12,717 nt of DNA, from assembly GCA_028716065.1 (NCBI GenBank), contig JAQUQN010000024.1, positions 1 to 12,717 of the forward strand, given 5' to 3'. Numbering within the stretch: position 1 is the stretch's first letter; the number at the start of each line of letters is the position of its first letter. The position numbers and the translations under genes were made by a program. Under the pieces are notes generated by a model that made no database searches, was not told the DNA's origin, and saw only the letters and a list, made by a program, of their open reading frames with translations. Origin of the DNA: Candidatus Omnitrophota bacterium (GTDB lineage: Bacteria > Omnitrophota > Gorgyraeia > 2-01-FULL-45-10). Below, piece after piece: positions 5,776-12,717 of this stretch.

Positions 5776-7347
5776 GTGAAAGTAAAAAGAGCATTGATAA
5801 GCGTTTCTGACAAGACAGGACTCGAGGCGCTCGCGAAGGCCTTGAATAAATTCTCAGTGGAGATCCTCTCGACCGGAGGCACGGCGAAGATGATAAAAGA
5901 CTTAGGCATACCGGTAAAAGAGGTCTCACAGCATACGGGGTTTCCCGAGATGCTGGACGGCAGGGTAAAGACGCTCCACCCGAAAATACACGGCGGGCTC
6001 CTGGCCTTGAGGGAAAATAAGGAACACATGGAGACCGTGAAGAAGCACGATATAGGCCTGATAGACATGGTCGTGGTGAACCTCTATCCTTTCGAGAAGA
6101 CGGTGGCAAAACCCGGCGTGAAACTGGAAGAGGCCATAGAGAATATCGATATCGGAGGGCCTTCGATGCTGCGCAGCGCCGCCAAGAACCACAAATCGGT
6201 ATGTGTGATATGCGACCCGTCGGATTATAAGAGGGTCATCGATGACCTGGAAAAGAATGGCGGAAGTGTATCAGAAGAGCTTCTTGTAGAATTGGGGGTA
6301 AAGGTATTAGGCAGGACCTCGGCTTACGATGCGGCAATATATCAGTATTTAAAGGGGCCAGGGTCAAGGGACCATGGGAAAGGGGAAGAGTTTCAGGAAA
6401 ACCTGAATTTAAAATTCAAGAAACTGCAGGACTTAAGATACGGGGAGAATCCTTTTCAGAAGGCGGCATTTTATAAAGATGAAGGAGTGGGCGAACCCAG
6501 CGTATCGAATGCCGTGCAGCTGCATGGAAAGGAATTGTCATTCAACAATATAATAGACCTGAACGCGGCGCTCGAGATAGTAAAAGAATTCGATGAGCCC
6601 GCCGCTACAGTTATTAAGCATACAAACCCCTGCGGAACGGCCGCCGCCAAGACACTGAAGCAGGCCTACATAGATGCTTTGGACTGTGATCGCTTGAGCG
6701 CCTTCGGGAGCATCGTGGGCGTTAATAGAACAGTAGATCCGGAGCTTGCCGATACCATTCTTAAAGAAGCCGATTTCGTAGAATGTATAATAGCGCCTTC
6801 CTATGAAGCGAAGGCGCTGGAGGCCTTGAAGACGAAGAAGAATTTAAGGCTCCTGGAAGTGAAGAATTTCGGTAGCAAGCCGAAAGCGGCAGACAAGGAC
6901 ATGAAGAAGGTCGTGGGCGGACTTCTGGTACAGGATAGAGACACGGTAATTCTGGACAGGGCCGATCTGAAATTCGTGACCAAGGTCAAACCTACCGAAG
7001 AACAGCTGAAGTCGCTCATGTTCGGGTGGACGGTGGCAAAGCACGTGAAGTCGAACTCCATCGTATTGTGCCAGGGAACGAAGACAGTCGGAGTGGGCGC
7101 AGGCCAGATGTCGAGAGTGGATTCCGTGATGATATCCGCGCAAAAGGCAGGTCCAAGGTCCAAGGGTTCTACACTGGCCAGCGACGCCTTCTTTCCCAAG
7201 GAAGACGGCATCGAGCAGGCTGCCAAATCCGGAGTCGTAGCGATAATACAGCCGGGAGGGTCCATCCGCGACCAGGAGGTCATAAAGATGGCCGATAAGC
7301 TCGGCATCGCGATGGTCTTCACGGGAGTGAGGCACTTTAAACACTAA
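5776..7347 (+). CDS. purH: Bifunctional AICAR formyltransferase / IMP cyclohydrolase
   Basis: PurH performs the last two steps of purine synthesis. It formylates AICAR with 10-formyl-tetrahydrofolate, then closes the ring to IMP. The 523 residues match the family length. The N-terminal MGS-like cyclohydrolase domain (about 1-150) contains KTLHPKIHGG from residue 65. The transformylase domain has RYGENPFQKAA near 220, KHTNPCG with Lys281 and His282 as the catalytic pair, AFGSIVG, and the closing FTGVRHFKH. The start is GTG, preceded by AAGGG (5764-5768) at seven-base spacing inside the end of gpmA. With a gap of only three bases, translation is probably coupled to gpmA. No motif is missing. 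Confidence 0.97.
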   Translation: MKVKRALISVSDKTGLEALAKALNKFSVEILSTGGTAKMIKDLGIPVKEVSQHTGFPEMLDGRVKTLHPKIHGGLLALRENKEHMETVKKHDIGLIDMVVVNLYPFEKTVAKPGVKLEEAIENIDIGGPSMLRSAAKNHKSVCVICDPSDYKRVIDDLEKNGGSVSEELLVELGVKVLGRTSAYDAAIYQYLKGPGSRDHGKGEEFQENLNLKFKKLQDLRYGENPFQKAAFYKDEGVGEPSVSNAVQLHGKELSFNNIIDLNAALEIVKEFDEPAATVIKHTNPCGTAAAKTLKQAYIDALDCDRLSAFGSIVGVNRTVDPELADTILKEADFVECIIAPSYEAKALEALKTKKNLRLLEVKNFGSKPKAADKDMKKVVGGLLVQDRDTVILDRADLKFVTKVKPTEEQLKSLMFGWTVAKHVKSNSIVLCQGTKTVGVGAGQMSRVDSVMISAQKAGPRSKGSTLASDAFFPKEDGIEQAAKSGVVAIIQPGGSIRDQEVIKMADKLGIAMVFTGVRHFKH

Positions 7348-7361
7348 GACTTACTTCTATC

Positions 7362-8693
7362 ATGACCTATCCCGAAGCTCTCAAGTATCTCGAAACCTTC
7401 ATAGACTACGAGAAGATAAACGACTACGATTATAAGAATAGTGTGGATCTCGAAAGGATGAGAAGATTGTGCCATCTTCTCGGTGATCCTCAACAAGAGA
7501 TAAAATCCATCCACATCGCCGGAACGAAAGGCAAGGGCTCGACCGCGGCCTTCGCCCATTCCATACTTCAGAAGTCGGGCTTCAGGACAGGGCTTTACAC
7601 GTCACCCCACCTGATATCCTTTCGTGAACGTATCAGGATAAATCAGGATCTCATCGAAGAAGAATCTATCCGTCGTTTAACGGAAAAAATAAAAGCTGTG
7701 GTGGAGACACCTCGTGTTAAAGAGCGGCCGACCTTTTTTGAGGTATATACAGCCCTGGCATATCTGTATTTTAAAGAGCAAAGAGTCGATTTTGCCGTAT
7801 ATGAAGTAGGCCTGGGCGGAAGGCTTGACGCCACCAATATAATAGAACCTTTAGTCTCGGCCATAACGCCTTTAAGTCTTGAGCATACCGAGAGGCTGGG
7901 CAATAGTTTAAGTGCGATAGCGGCTGAGAAGGCCGGTATCATAAAGGAAGGAATTACATGTGTCTCGGCGCCTCAGGAAGATGAGGCGCTAGAGGTGATC
8001 AAAAAGGTTTGCGAGGAAAGAGGATCGGAACTCGTGCTGATAGGAAGAGATGTGATATACGAAGAGTTAAGGTGCGGGCCGGATTTCGAGAGTTTTAAAG
8101 TCCACGGCAGGCTGCGGGAATACAGAGATTTAAAAAGCAGGCTTTTGGGCTCGCATCAAATGGTAAATGCAGCCACCGCGATAGGCATAACGGAAGTACT
8201 GGAGTCTAAAGGCATTCCCATAGTTACCCGGGCGGTCAGCGAAGGTATTGAAGCCGCGCAATGGGAAGGGAGGCTCGAGGTAGTGGGGAATAGGCCTCTG
8301 GTAGTATTCGACGGCGCGCAGAACCGTGCCAGCGCCGGCGTGCTGGCCGAAAACGTGAAGAAGATATTCAGGCACGAAAGGATAATTCTGGTATTGGGGG
8401 TCTCGAAGGATAAGGATATAGACGGCATGCTGGCCGAACTCTTACCGGTGAGCAATTCAGTGGTATTGACCAAGTCCGCCCTCGCCGATAGGGCGCTTGA
8501 GCCTTCGGAAATAAAGAGACGCATGAAAAGCGGAATGGATACGCGCCTGACTTCGAATGTCTGTGATGCAATGAAATTCGCCCTGTCGAAAGCCTCCCCC
8601 GAAGACCTCGTCCTTGTAACGGGATCGTTATTTGTCGTAGGGGAAGCGAAGGTGTTCATGGAGAAGAATCCACGGATGGCCGCAGATGTATAA
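7362..8693 (+). CDS. folC: Bifunctional dihydrofolate synthase / folylpolyglutamate synthase
   Basis: FolC joins glutamate to dihydropteroate and then adds further glutamates to tetrahydrofolates, which keeps the cofactor in the cell. The 443-residue protein shows the Mur-ligase-type P-loop AGTKGKGST (53-61), the substrate loop LYTSPHLISFRERI, the EVGLGGRLDATN motif (148-159), LEHTERLG (173-180) and AEKAGIIK. The C-terminal domain carries VVFDGAQNR, where the family usually has DGAHN; here Gln replaces His. The ATG at 7362 matches where homologues start, but no Shine-Dalgarno is visible in the 14-base gap after purH, so translational coupling is likely. Its last eight bases overlap the mnmE start. 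Confidence 0.95.
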   Translation: MTYPEALKYLETFIDYEKINDYDYKNSVDLERMRRLCHLLGDPQQEIKSIHIAGTKGKGSTAAFAHSILQKSGFRTGLYTSPHLISFRERIRINQDLIEEESIRRLTEKIKAVVETPRVKERPTFFEVYTALAYLYFKEQRVDFAVYEVGLGGRLDATNIIEPLVSAITPLSLEHTERLGNSLSAIAAEKAGIIKEGITCVSAPQEDEALEVIKKVCEERGSELVLIGRDVIYEELRCGPDFESFKVHGRLREYRDLKSRLLGSHQMVNAATAIGITEVLESKGIPIVTRAVSEGIEAAQWEGRLEVVGNRPLVVFDGAQNRASAGVLAENVKKIFRHERIILVLGVSKDKDIDGMLAELLPVSNSVVLTKSALADRALEPSEIKRRMKSGMDTRLTSNVCDAMKFALSKASPEDLVLVTGSLFVVGEAKVFMEKNPRMAADV

Positions 8694-10080
8694 GAATAGT
8701 TTGGATGATACCATAGCAGCTATTTCCACTCCGATAGGCGAGGGTGGCATCGGCATCGTGCGTCTGAGCGGCTCCAAGGCGTTACAGATGGCGGATGAGA
8801 TATTTATTTCGAAAGACGGCGGACGACCATCGCGGTTCGGTAGTTTTACGACGCATTATGGGCATGTGATTGAGAATGGCAAGGAAAAAAAAGTTATCGA
8901 TGAGGTGATTCTCACCGTAATGCGGGCGCCGAAGAGTTACACGAAAGAAGATATCGTGGAGATAAATTGTCACGGCGGAATAGAGGCGCTCAAGAGGACA
9001 TTGGGCCTTGTCGTTAAAAGGGGCGCGCGCATGGCCGAGCCCGGAGAATTCACGAAGAGGGCCTTTTTGAACGGCAGGATAGACCTGGTGCAGGCCGAGG
9101 CGGTGCTCGATGTGATAAGGGCCAAGACCCAGAGTTCGCTCAAGGCCGCGATGTATCAACTGGACGGAGACCTCTCAAAGGCCGTGGAGGGCTCAAGAGA
9201 AGAGATTATAGACATAGCCTCAGATATCGAGGCATCGATAGATTTTCCGGACGAAGAGATCGATATATTGACAAAAGAGGTGTTTAAAAAATCGGAGTCC
9301 GTATTGAAGAGAATGAAGGCCCTGAAAGATACTTTCGAAGAAGGCGTGGTCCTGAGAGAAGGCGTGCTGGCCGTCATCTGCGGTAAACCCAATGTAGGGA
9401 AATCGAGCCTCATGAACCTCCTTCTGAAACGCGACAGGGTCATCGTTACACCGGTACCAGGAACGACCAGGGATGCCGTCGAAGAGATGATAAATATAAA
9501 AGGCATCCCCATGAGGATCGTAGATACCGCCGGAATAGTGGAAAGCCTGGACATGGTCGAGAAGGAAGGCGTGAAACGCAGCAAGAATTATCTGGAGATG
9601 GCGGATCTGGTGCTCCTGGTCCTGGACGCTTCCACAAAGATTGAGGATAAAGACTACGAAATCGGTAAAATGGCGGAAGGCAGGAAGAAGATAGTGGTAT
9701 TGAATAAGATGGACCTTCCGGTGAATATAGACAGGAAAAAAATTAAGGAGGTCTTCGGAAAAGATGTTATAATCGAGATATCGGTAAAGTCCAAGACTAA
9801 CATAGATATCCTGGAAAGGACGATAGCCGAAGCCGTGTGGAGCGGGAAGATCCGGCAGGGCGAAGGGGCCATCGTCACGAACATCAGGCACAAAGAGCTG
9901 CTTGATAAATCGTTCGACAATATGCTTTCGGTGAATGAGCTTTTAAAAAGTGGGTCTTCACCCGAATTGATTTCCGTGGATTTGAATGAGGCCATATTCA
10001 ACCTCGGCCTGATAATCGGCAAGTCCGTTTCCGAGGATATACTGGACAGGATTTTTGATAAGTTCTGCATAGGGAAATAA
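8686..10080 (+). CDS. mnmE: tRNA modification GTPase MnmE (TrmE)
   Basis: With its partner MnmG, MnmE installs the (carboxymethyl)aminomethyl group on the wobble uridine of certain tRNAs, using methylene-tetrahydrofolate and GTP hydrolysis. The 464-residue product has the N-terminal folate-binding domain (DTIAAISTPIGEGGIGIVRLSG, CHGG at 95-98). A helical domain with an inserted G domain follows: GKPNVGKS (233-240), PGTTRD (258-263), DTAG (280-283) and NKMD (340-343). The C-terminal FCIGK carries the conserved Cys461. All GTPase motifs are intact. The ATG lies inside the folC stop region (ATGTATAA), an eight-base overlap that points to coupled translation. No mnmG is present in the window. Confidence 0.97.
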   Translation: MYKNSLDDTIAAISTPIGEGGIGIVRLSGSKALQMADEIFISKDGGRPSRFGSFTTHYGHVIENGKEKKVIDEVILTVMRAPKSYTKEDIVEINCHGGIEALKRTLGLVVKRGARMAEPGEFTKRAFLNGRIDLVQAEAVLDVIRAKTQSSLKAAMYQLDGDLSKAVEGSREEIIDIASDIEASIDFPDEEIDILTKEVFKKSESVLKRMKALKDTFEEGVVLREGVLAVICGKPNVGKSSLMNLLLKRDRVIVTPVPGTTRDAVEEMINIKGIPMRIVDTAGIVESLDMVEKEGVKRSKNYLEMADLVLLVLDASTKIEDKDYEIGKMAEGRKKIVVLNKMDLPVNIDRKKIKEVFGKDVIIEISVKSKTNIDILERTIAEAVWSGKIRQGEGAIVTNIRHKELLDKSFDNMLSVNELLKSGSSPELISVDLNEAIFNLGLIIGKSVSEDILDRIFDKFCIGK

Positions 10081-10106
10081 AGAACGCAGCAATAGATAAG
10101 AAGGGC

Positions 10107-10160
10107 AAGGCTGAGGTTAAGGTCAAGGCTTAGGTTAAGGCTTAGGTTTAGGCTAAGGAT
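10107..10160 (+). repeat. Degenerate 12-bp / 6-bp tandem repeat ahead of folE
   Basis: The 94-base mnmE-folE gap is mostly a direct repeat. AAGGCTTAGGTT occurs twice in perfect tandem (10125-10148), once with a single mismatch (10107-10118), as a half unit AAGGTC (10119-10124), and once degenerate (10149-10160). The underlying period is six bases, (A/T)AGG(C/T)T. It ends a few bases before the folE ribosome site GGAGGA (10163-10168). Slippage during replication is the likely origin. Whether it affects folE expression is unknown. Confidence 0.85.
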
Positions 10161-10174
10161 TTGGAGGAGAAGCG

Positions 10175-10732
10175 ATGGATAAGAAACGGATAGAGAAGGC
10201 GGTCAGGGAGATATTGCTGGCTGTCGGAGAGAATCCCGCCAGACACGATATAAAGGATACTCCGAGGCGAGTGGCGGACATGTACGAGGAGATATTGGGA
10301 GGAACCAGGCTCGATCCCAGGAAGGAACTCGAAGTGGTCTTCGAGAAGGACCATGATGAGATAATTCTGTTAAAGGGGATACCGCTATATTCTGTCTGCG
10401 AACATCACCTCCTGCCTTTCATAGGGAAAGCGCACGTCGCGTATATTCCGAGCAGCAACAGGGTGACGGGTTTGAGTAAATTGGCCCGTGTAGTGGACAT
10501 CTTCTCGAAAAGGCTGCAGGTACAGGAACGCCTGACTACCGACATAGCGGATATCATAATGCAGAAATTAAAACCCAAGGGCGTGCTTGTCGTGATCGAG
10601 GCGGAACATCTCTGCATGAGCATGCGCGGCGTAAAGAAACCCGGCGTCCTGACGGTCACGAGCGCTGTCAGGGGCGTATTCAGGCGCAACGAAAAGACAA
10701 GGGCGGAAGCCCTTGCCCTGATAAGGAGTTGA
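10175..10732 (+). CDS. folE: GTP cyclohydrolase I
   Basis: FolE converts GTP to 7,8-dihydroneopterin triphosphate, the first step of folate (and other pterin) synthesis, as a cytoplasmic homodecamer. The 185-residue protein is slightly short at the N-terminus compared with E. coli, as in many bacteria. Zinc ligands Cys75 and His78 lie in SVCEHHLLPF, with His77 as the likely catalytic residue. The third zinc ligand is Cys147 in EHLCMSMRGVKKPG. VTGLSKLARVV and QERLT are also intact. GGAGGA sits six bases ahead of the ATG. It follows mnmE on the same strand after 94 bp and probably belongs to the same transcript, since no terminator or clear promoter is visible between them. Confidence 0.97.
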   Translation: MDKKRIEKAVREILLAVGENPARHDIKDTPRRVADMYEEILGGTRLDPRKELEVVFEKDHDEIILLKGIPLYSVCEHHLLPFIGKAHVAYIPSSNRVTGLSKLARVVDIFSKRLQVQERLTTDIADIIMQKLKPKGVLVVIEAEHLCMSMRGVKKPGVLTVTSAVRGVFRRNEKTRAEALALIRS

Positions 10733-10797
10733 AGAATGGCTCAGCGCCTTTATTAGTATTGAAATATGTGATTAATTATAATATAATACTGTAAATT
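10733..10797. other. folE to DUF212 spacer
   Basis: These 65 bases contain the strong promoter described at 10759-10787 and nothing that qualifies as a terminator. A weak GGC/GCC pairing at 10737-10748 has a three-pair stem and no U-run. The folE transcript may therefore read through into the DUF212 group. Confidence 0.4.
10759..10787 (+). promoter_or_regulatory. Near-consensus promoter of the DUF212-YkuD-accA group
   Basis: TTGAAA (10759-10764) and a perfect TATAAT (10782-10787) are separated by exactly 17 bp in a strongly A/T-rich stretch. Only ten bases separate the -10 box from the ATG at 10798, so the mRNA would have a leader of a few bases at most and no ribosome-binding site. Confidence 0.75.
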
Positions 10798-11244
10798 ATG
10801 ACATACCTGTTAGAATTCGGAAGAAATTACATATTTTGGACCTCCGCTGCCGCCTGGATAATCGCTCAAACCATAAAGGTCATCCTTGGTGTTTTGAGAG
10901 AGAAGAGGTTTAATTTCAGGTGGTTTGCCGGCACCGGAGGCATGCCCAGTTCCCACGTAGCATGCACTTCATCTCTTGCCACCTCAATAGGTATAATCTA
11001 CGGTTTCGATTCGGCTATATTCACACTGGCCGTGGTCTTCAATTTTATAGTCATGTTTGACGCGCAGGGAGTGAGACGTTCATCAGGCAAACAGGCCATG
11101 CTCTTGAATAAGATATTGGATGACATATATTGGAAGAAGCAACTGGATGAGAAGAAGCTGATAGAGTTCCTCGGACATACACCCGTAGAAGTATTTGCCG
11201 GCTTTGCGCTCGGGATAGTTATCTCGCTGTTGTTCTATAAATAA
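10798..11244 (+). CDS. Divergent PAP2 (DUF212, YuiD-like) membrane protein
   Basis: This is a 148-residue integral membrane protein of the DUF212 / acid phosphatase-related family. The family signatures are clear: GGMPSSH (47-53), MFDAQGVRRSSGKQA (86-100) and GHTPVEVFAGF (126-136). Hydrophobic segments lie at about 10-32, 55-70, 72-90 and 130-147. GGMPSSH and GHTPVEV correspond to the PAP2-type phosphatase motifs, which suggests a lipid-phosphate substrate, but no activity is firmly established for this family as far as I know. The start is fixed: an in-frame TAA lies at 10792-10794, and the next internal Met is beyond the first helix. There is no Shine-Dalgarno. It precedes a cell-wall enzyme by eight bases. 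Confidence 0.92.
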   Translation: MTYLLEFGRNYIFWTSAAAWIIAQTIKVILGVLREKRFNFRWFAGTGGMPSSHVACTSSLATSIGIIYGFDSAIFTLAVVFNFIVMFDAQGVRRSSGKQAMLLNKILDDIYWKKQLDEKKLIEFLGHTPVEVFAGFALGIVISLLFYK

Positions 11245-11252
11245 TCGTAAAA

Positions 11253-12185
11253 ATGATGAAGAAAAAAGTTTTGATAACTCTCGCCGTAATTCTCTTGTGC
11301 CTGGCAGGTATATTTTTAATTTATAAAGCCATACATTCAGATGTCTCCAAAAGTATAGGCAAGATAGGAGCGAACAATCCTTCCTCGCTGCTTCATGAGG
11401 CCGAAACATCATCGGCCAGGGGTGATGATGAGACGGCCATAAAGAGCCTTGCGAGCCTGGCCTCCCAGTATCCGACGGCCCCTCAGACGGAATTGGGCCT
11501 TTTCCTGCTGGGGTCGATTTACGAAAAGAAGGGGGATTTTTCCAGGGCCAAGGAGGCCTATCAAAGGGTAATAGAAAAGTTTCCGTCTTCCAATAACGTG
11601 GCCAGGGCGCAGGAAGCGGTCGAGAATATGAATATAAAGATCCTTTTCTCTCCCGCCGTAACCGACAATTCCGTAATTTATAAGGTCCAAAAAGGAGACA
11701 GTTTAAAGAAGATATCCCAAAAGTACAATACGACGATAGAGTTTATCTCAAAGATCAATAATCTGAAGACCAGCACGATCCTGGTCGGGCAGGAACTGAA
11801 GGTCCCGACCGTAAAGTTCAGCATAGTAGTGGACAAATCGCAGTGCATATTGACGCTCAAGGCGGACGGAAAACCGATCAAGACCTACAGGGTTTCTACG
11901 GGGCTCAACAATTCTACACCGGTCGGCGCATTCAAGATAGTGAATAAAGTCCCGAACCCGCCGTGGTATACCGCCGGAGCTGTAATACCTGCCGGCAGTC
12001 CCAAGAATATCCTGGGGTCCAGATGGCTGGGCATATCCAGGCGCGGGTACGGTATTCACGGAACGACAGATCCCGGATCCATAGGCAAGAACGTGACGGC
12101 CGGTTGCGTCAGGATGAGGAATACGGAAGTCGAAGAATTATATACCATAGTCCCCGAAGGGACGGAAGTGGTTATAATAGATTAA
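11253..12185 (+). CDS. L,D-transpeptidase (YkuD) with membrane anchor, TPR-like region and LysM
   Basis: This is a cell-wall cross-linking or protein-anchoring enzyme acting outside the cytoplasmic membrane. The 310 residues hold, in order, a Lys-rich start and hydrophobic anchor (6-24), a TPR/TolA-type helical region (about 43-127, including LGSIYEKKGDFSRAKEAY and VIEKFPSS), and a LysM peptidoglycan-binding module (142-185, YKVQKGDSLKKISQKYN). The YkuD catalytic domain (187-309) has His269 in GIHGTTDP and the nucleophile Cys285 in TAGCVRM. ILLCLAG near residue 15 is not a proper lipobox, so a signal anchor or a cleaved Sec peptide is more likely than a lipoprotein. The start follows DUF212 by eight bases with no obvious ribosome site. 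ATG 11256 is an equally possible start. Confidence 0.94.
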   Translation: MMKKKVLITLAVILLCLAGIFLIYKAIHSDVSKSIGKIGANNPSSLLHEAETSSARGDDETAIKSLASLASQYPTAPQTELGLFLLGSIYEKKGDFSRAKEAYQRVIEKFPSSNNVARAQEAVENMNIKILFSPAVTDNSVIYKVQKGDSLKKISQKYNTTIEFISKINNLKTSTILVGQELKVPTVKFSIVVDKSQCILTLKADGKPIKTYRVSTGLNNSTPVGAFKIVNKVPNPPWYTAGAVIPAGSPKNILGSRWLGISRRGYGIHGTTDPGSIGKNVTAGCVRMRNTEVEELYTIVPEGTEVVIID

Positions 12186-12210
12186 GCGTCAAAGATGACG
12201 GAGAGCGAAG

Positions 12211-12717
12211 ATGGCGATGATGCCGGGTCTCGATTTTGAGAAACCCATAATAGAGCTGGAACGTAAGATAGAGGAACTGAAAGGCCTTACGGCCAAGGAG
12301 GACCTCGATATAACCAGTGAAGTCAAGAAGCTGGAAGAGAAGCTCTCTCAGATCAAGAAAGAGGTCTATCAGAATCTTACCCCGTGGCAGCGGGTTCAGC
12401 TGGCGCGCCATCCCAGAAGGCCATATACACTGGACTATATAGAGATGATGATGACCGATTTTATGGAGATACACGGGGACAGGCATTTTTCCGACGATAA
12501 AGCGATAGTCGGCGGCTGCGCGACGATCGACGGCGAGAAGATCATGATCATAGGCCACCAGAAGGGAAAGGACACCAAGGAGAATCTTGCCAGGAACTTC
12601 GGGAGCGCACATCCGGAAGGTTACCGGAAGGCCATGAGGATCATGAAGCTGGGCGAAAAATTCAATCTTCCCATAGTAATTTTTATCGACACGCCGGGGG
12701 CGTTCCCGGGCATCGGG
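12211..12717 (+). CDS. accA: Acetyl-CoA carboxylase carboxyltransferase subunit alpha, 3' end outside window
   Basis: AccA, with AccD, transfers the carboxyl group from biotin to acetyl-CoA to make malonyl-CoA, the committed step of fatty-acid synthesis. 169 residues are visible and the frame is open to the window end. The family start GLDFEKPIIELERKI is followed by a charged helical region, then LTPWQRVQLARHPRRPYTLDY, IHGDRHFSDDKAIVGG, IGHQKGKDTKEN, NFGSAHPEGYRKAMR and IDTPGAFPGIG, all typical of the AccA N-terminal half. GGAGA at 12200-12204 is six bases before ATG 12211. ATGs at 12217 and 12220 are less well placed. It follows the L,D-transpeptidase by 25 bases and is probably co-transcribed. 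Confidence 0.95.
   Translation, partial: MAMMPGLDFEKPIIELERKIEELKGLTAKEDLDITSEVKKLEEKLSQIKKEVYQNLTPWQRVQLARHPRRPYTLDYIEMMMTDFMEIHGDRHFSDDKAIVGGCATIDGEKIMIIGHQKGKDTKENLARNFGSAHPEGYRKAMRIMKLGEKFNLPIVIFIDTPGAFPGIG

Noticed and set aside
10107..10160. TTAGG-like repeats as telomeric or CRISPR repeats
   Set aside because: The repeat is short, degenerate and has no spacers. It lies between bacterial operon genes, and simple slippage explains it.
10737..10748. GGC...GCC pairing after folE as a terminator
   Set aside because: Three base pairs without a U-run cannot be supported.

Overview
The window is a stretch of bacterial chromosome carrying about ten housekeeping genes, eight of them complete single-domain or textbook-architecture proteins. 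No phage, transposase, tRNA, rRNA or CRISPR array is visible. The gene set suggests a Gram-negative, probably anaerobic or metabolically modest bacterium: a B12-dependent (class II) ribonucleotide reductase, HemW, an L,D-transpeptidase and AccA. Ile codons are often ATA, and genes are packed tightly with short gaps. An uncultured lineage such as Omnitrophota (PVC superphylum) would fit, but this is a feel-based inference and not something the sequence proves.

Layout. Positions 2-2299 (+) hold the 3' part of nrdJ. Next, with its own promoter, is a small MscS-like 'conserved TM helix' membrane protein (2387-3061, +). A perfect bidirectional terminator (3077-3113) separates it from hemW, which is read in the opposite direction (4262-3138). 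The 750 bases between the hemW start and gpmA hold no credible gene but are full of secondary structure. There is a ~196 bp nested fold-back element (4301-4496), a pair of back-to-back hairpins (4530-4585), and a ~185 bp rod-like inverted-repeat structure (4714-4898) that could be a structured RNA. After a good promoter at 4951-4979 comes a tight + strand operon gpmA-purH-folC-mnmE, followed after 94 bp by folE. A near-perfect sigma70-type promoter (10759-10787) then starts a second + strand group: a divergent-PAP2 (DUF212) membrane protein, a TPR-LysM-YkuD L,D-transpeptidase, and accA, which runs off the window end.

How the genes fit together. purH, folC, mnmE and folE all depend on or build the folate one-carbon pool. 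FolE makes the first pterin precursor, FolC makes and polyglutamylates the cofactor, PurH consumes 10-formyl-THF, and MnmE consumes methylene-THF for tRNA modification. gpmA adds central glycolysis at the head of the same operon. The DUF212-YkuD-accA group is envelope themed (cell-wall cross-linking and fatty-acid synthesis).

The most unusual observations are the non-coding structures between hemW and gpmA, and the fact that two genes (hemW and DUF212) have consensus promoters whose predicted transcription start falls essentially on the start codon, with no Shine-Dalgarno. That pattern predicts leaderless mRNAs.
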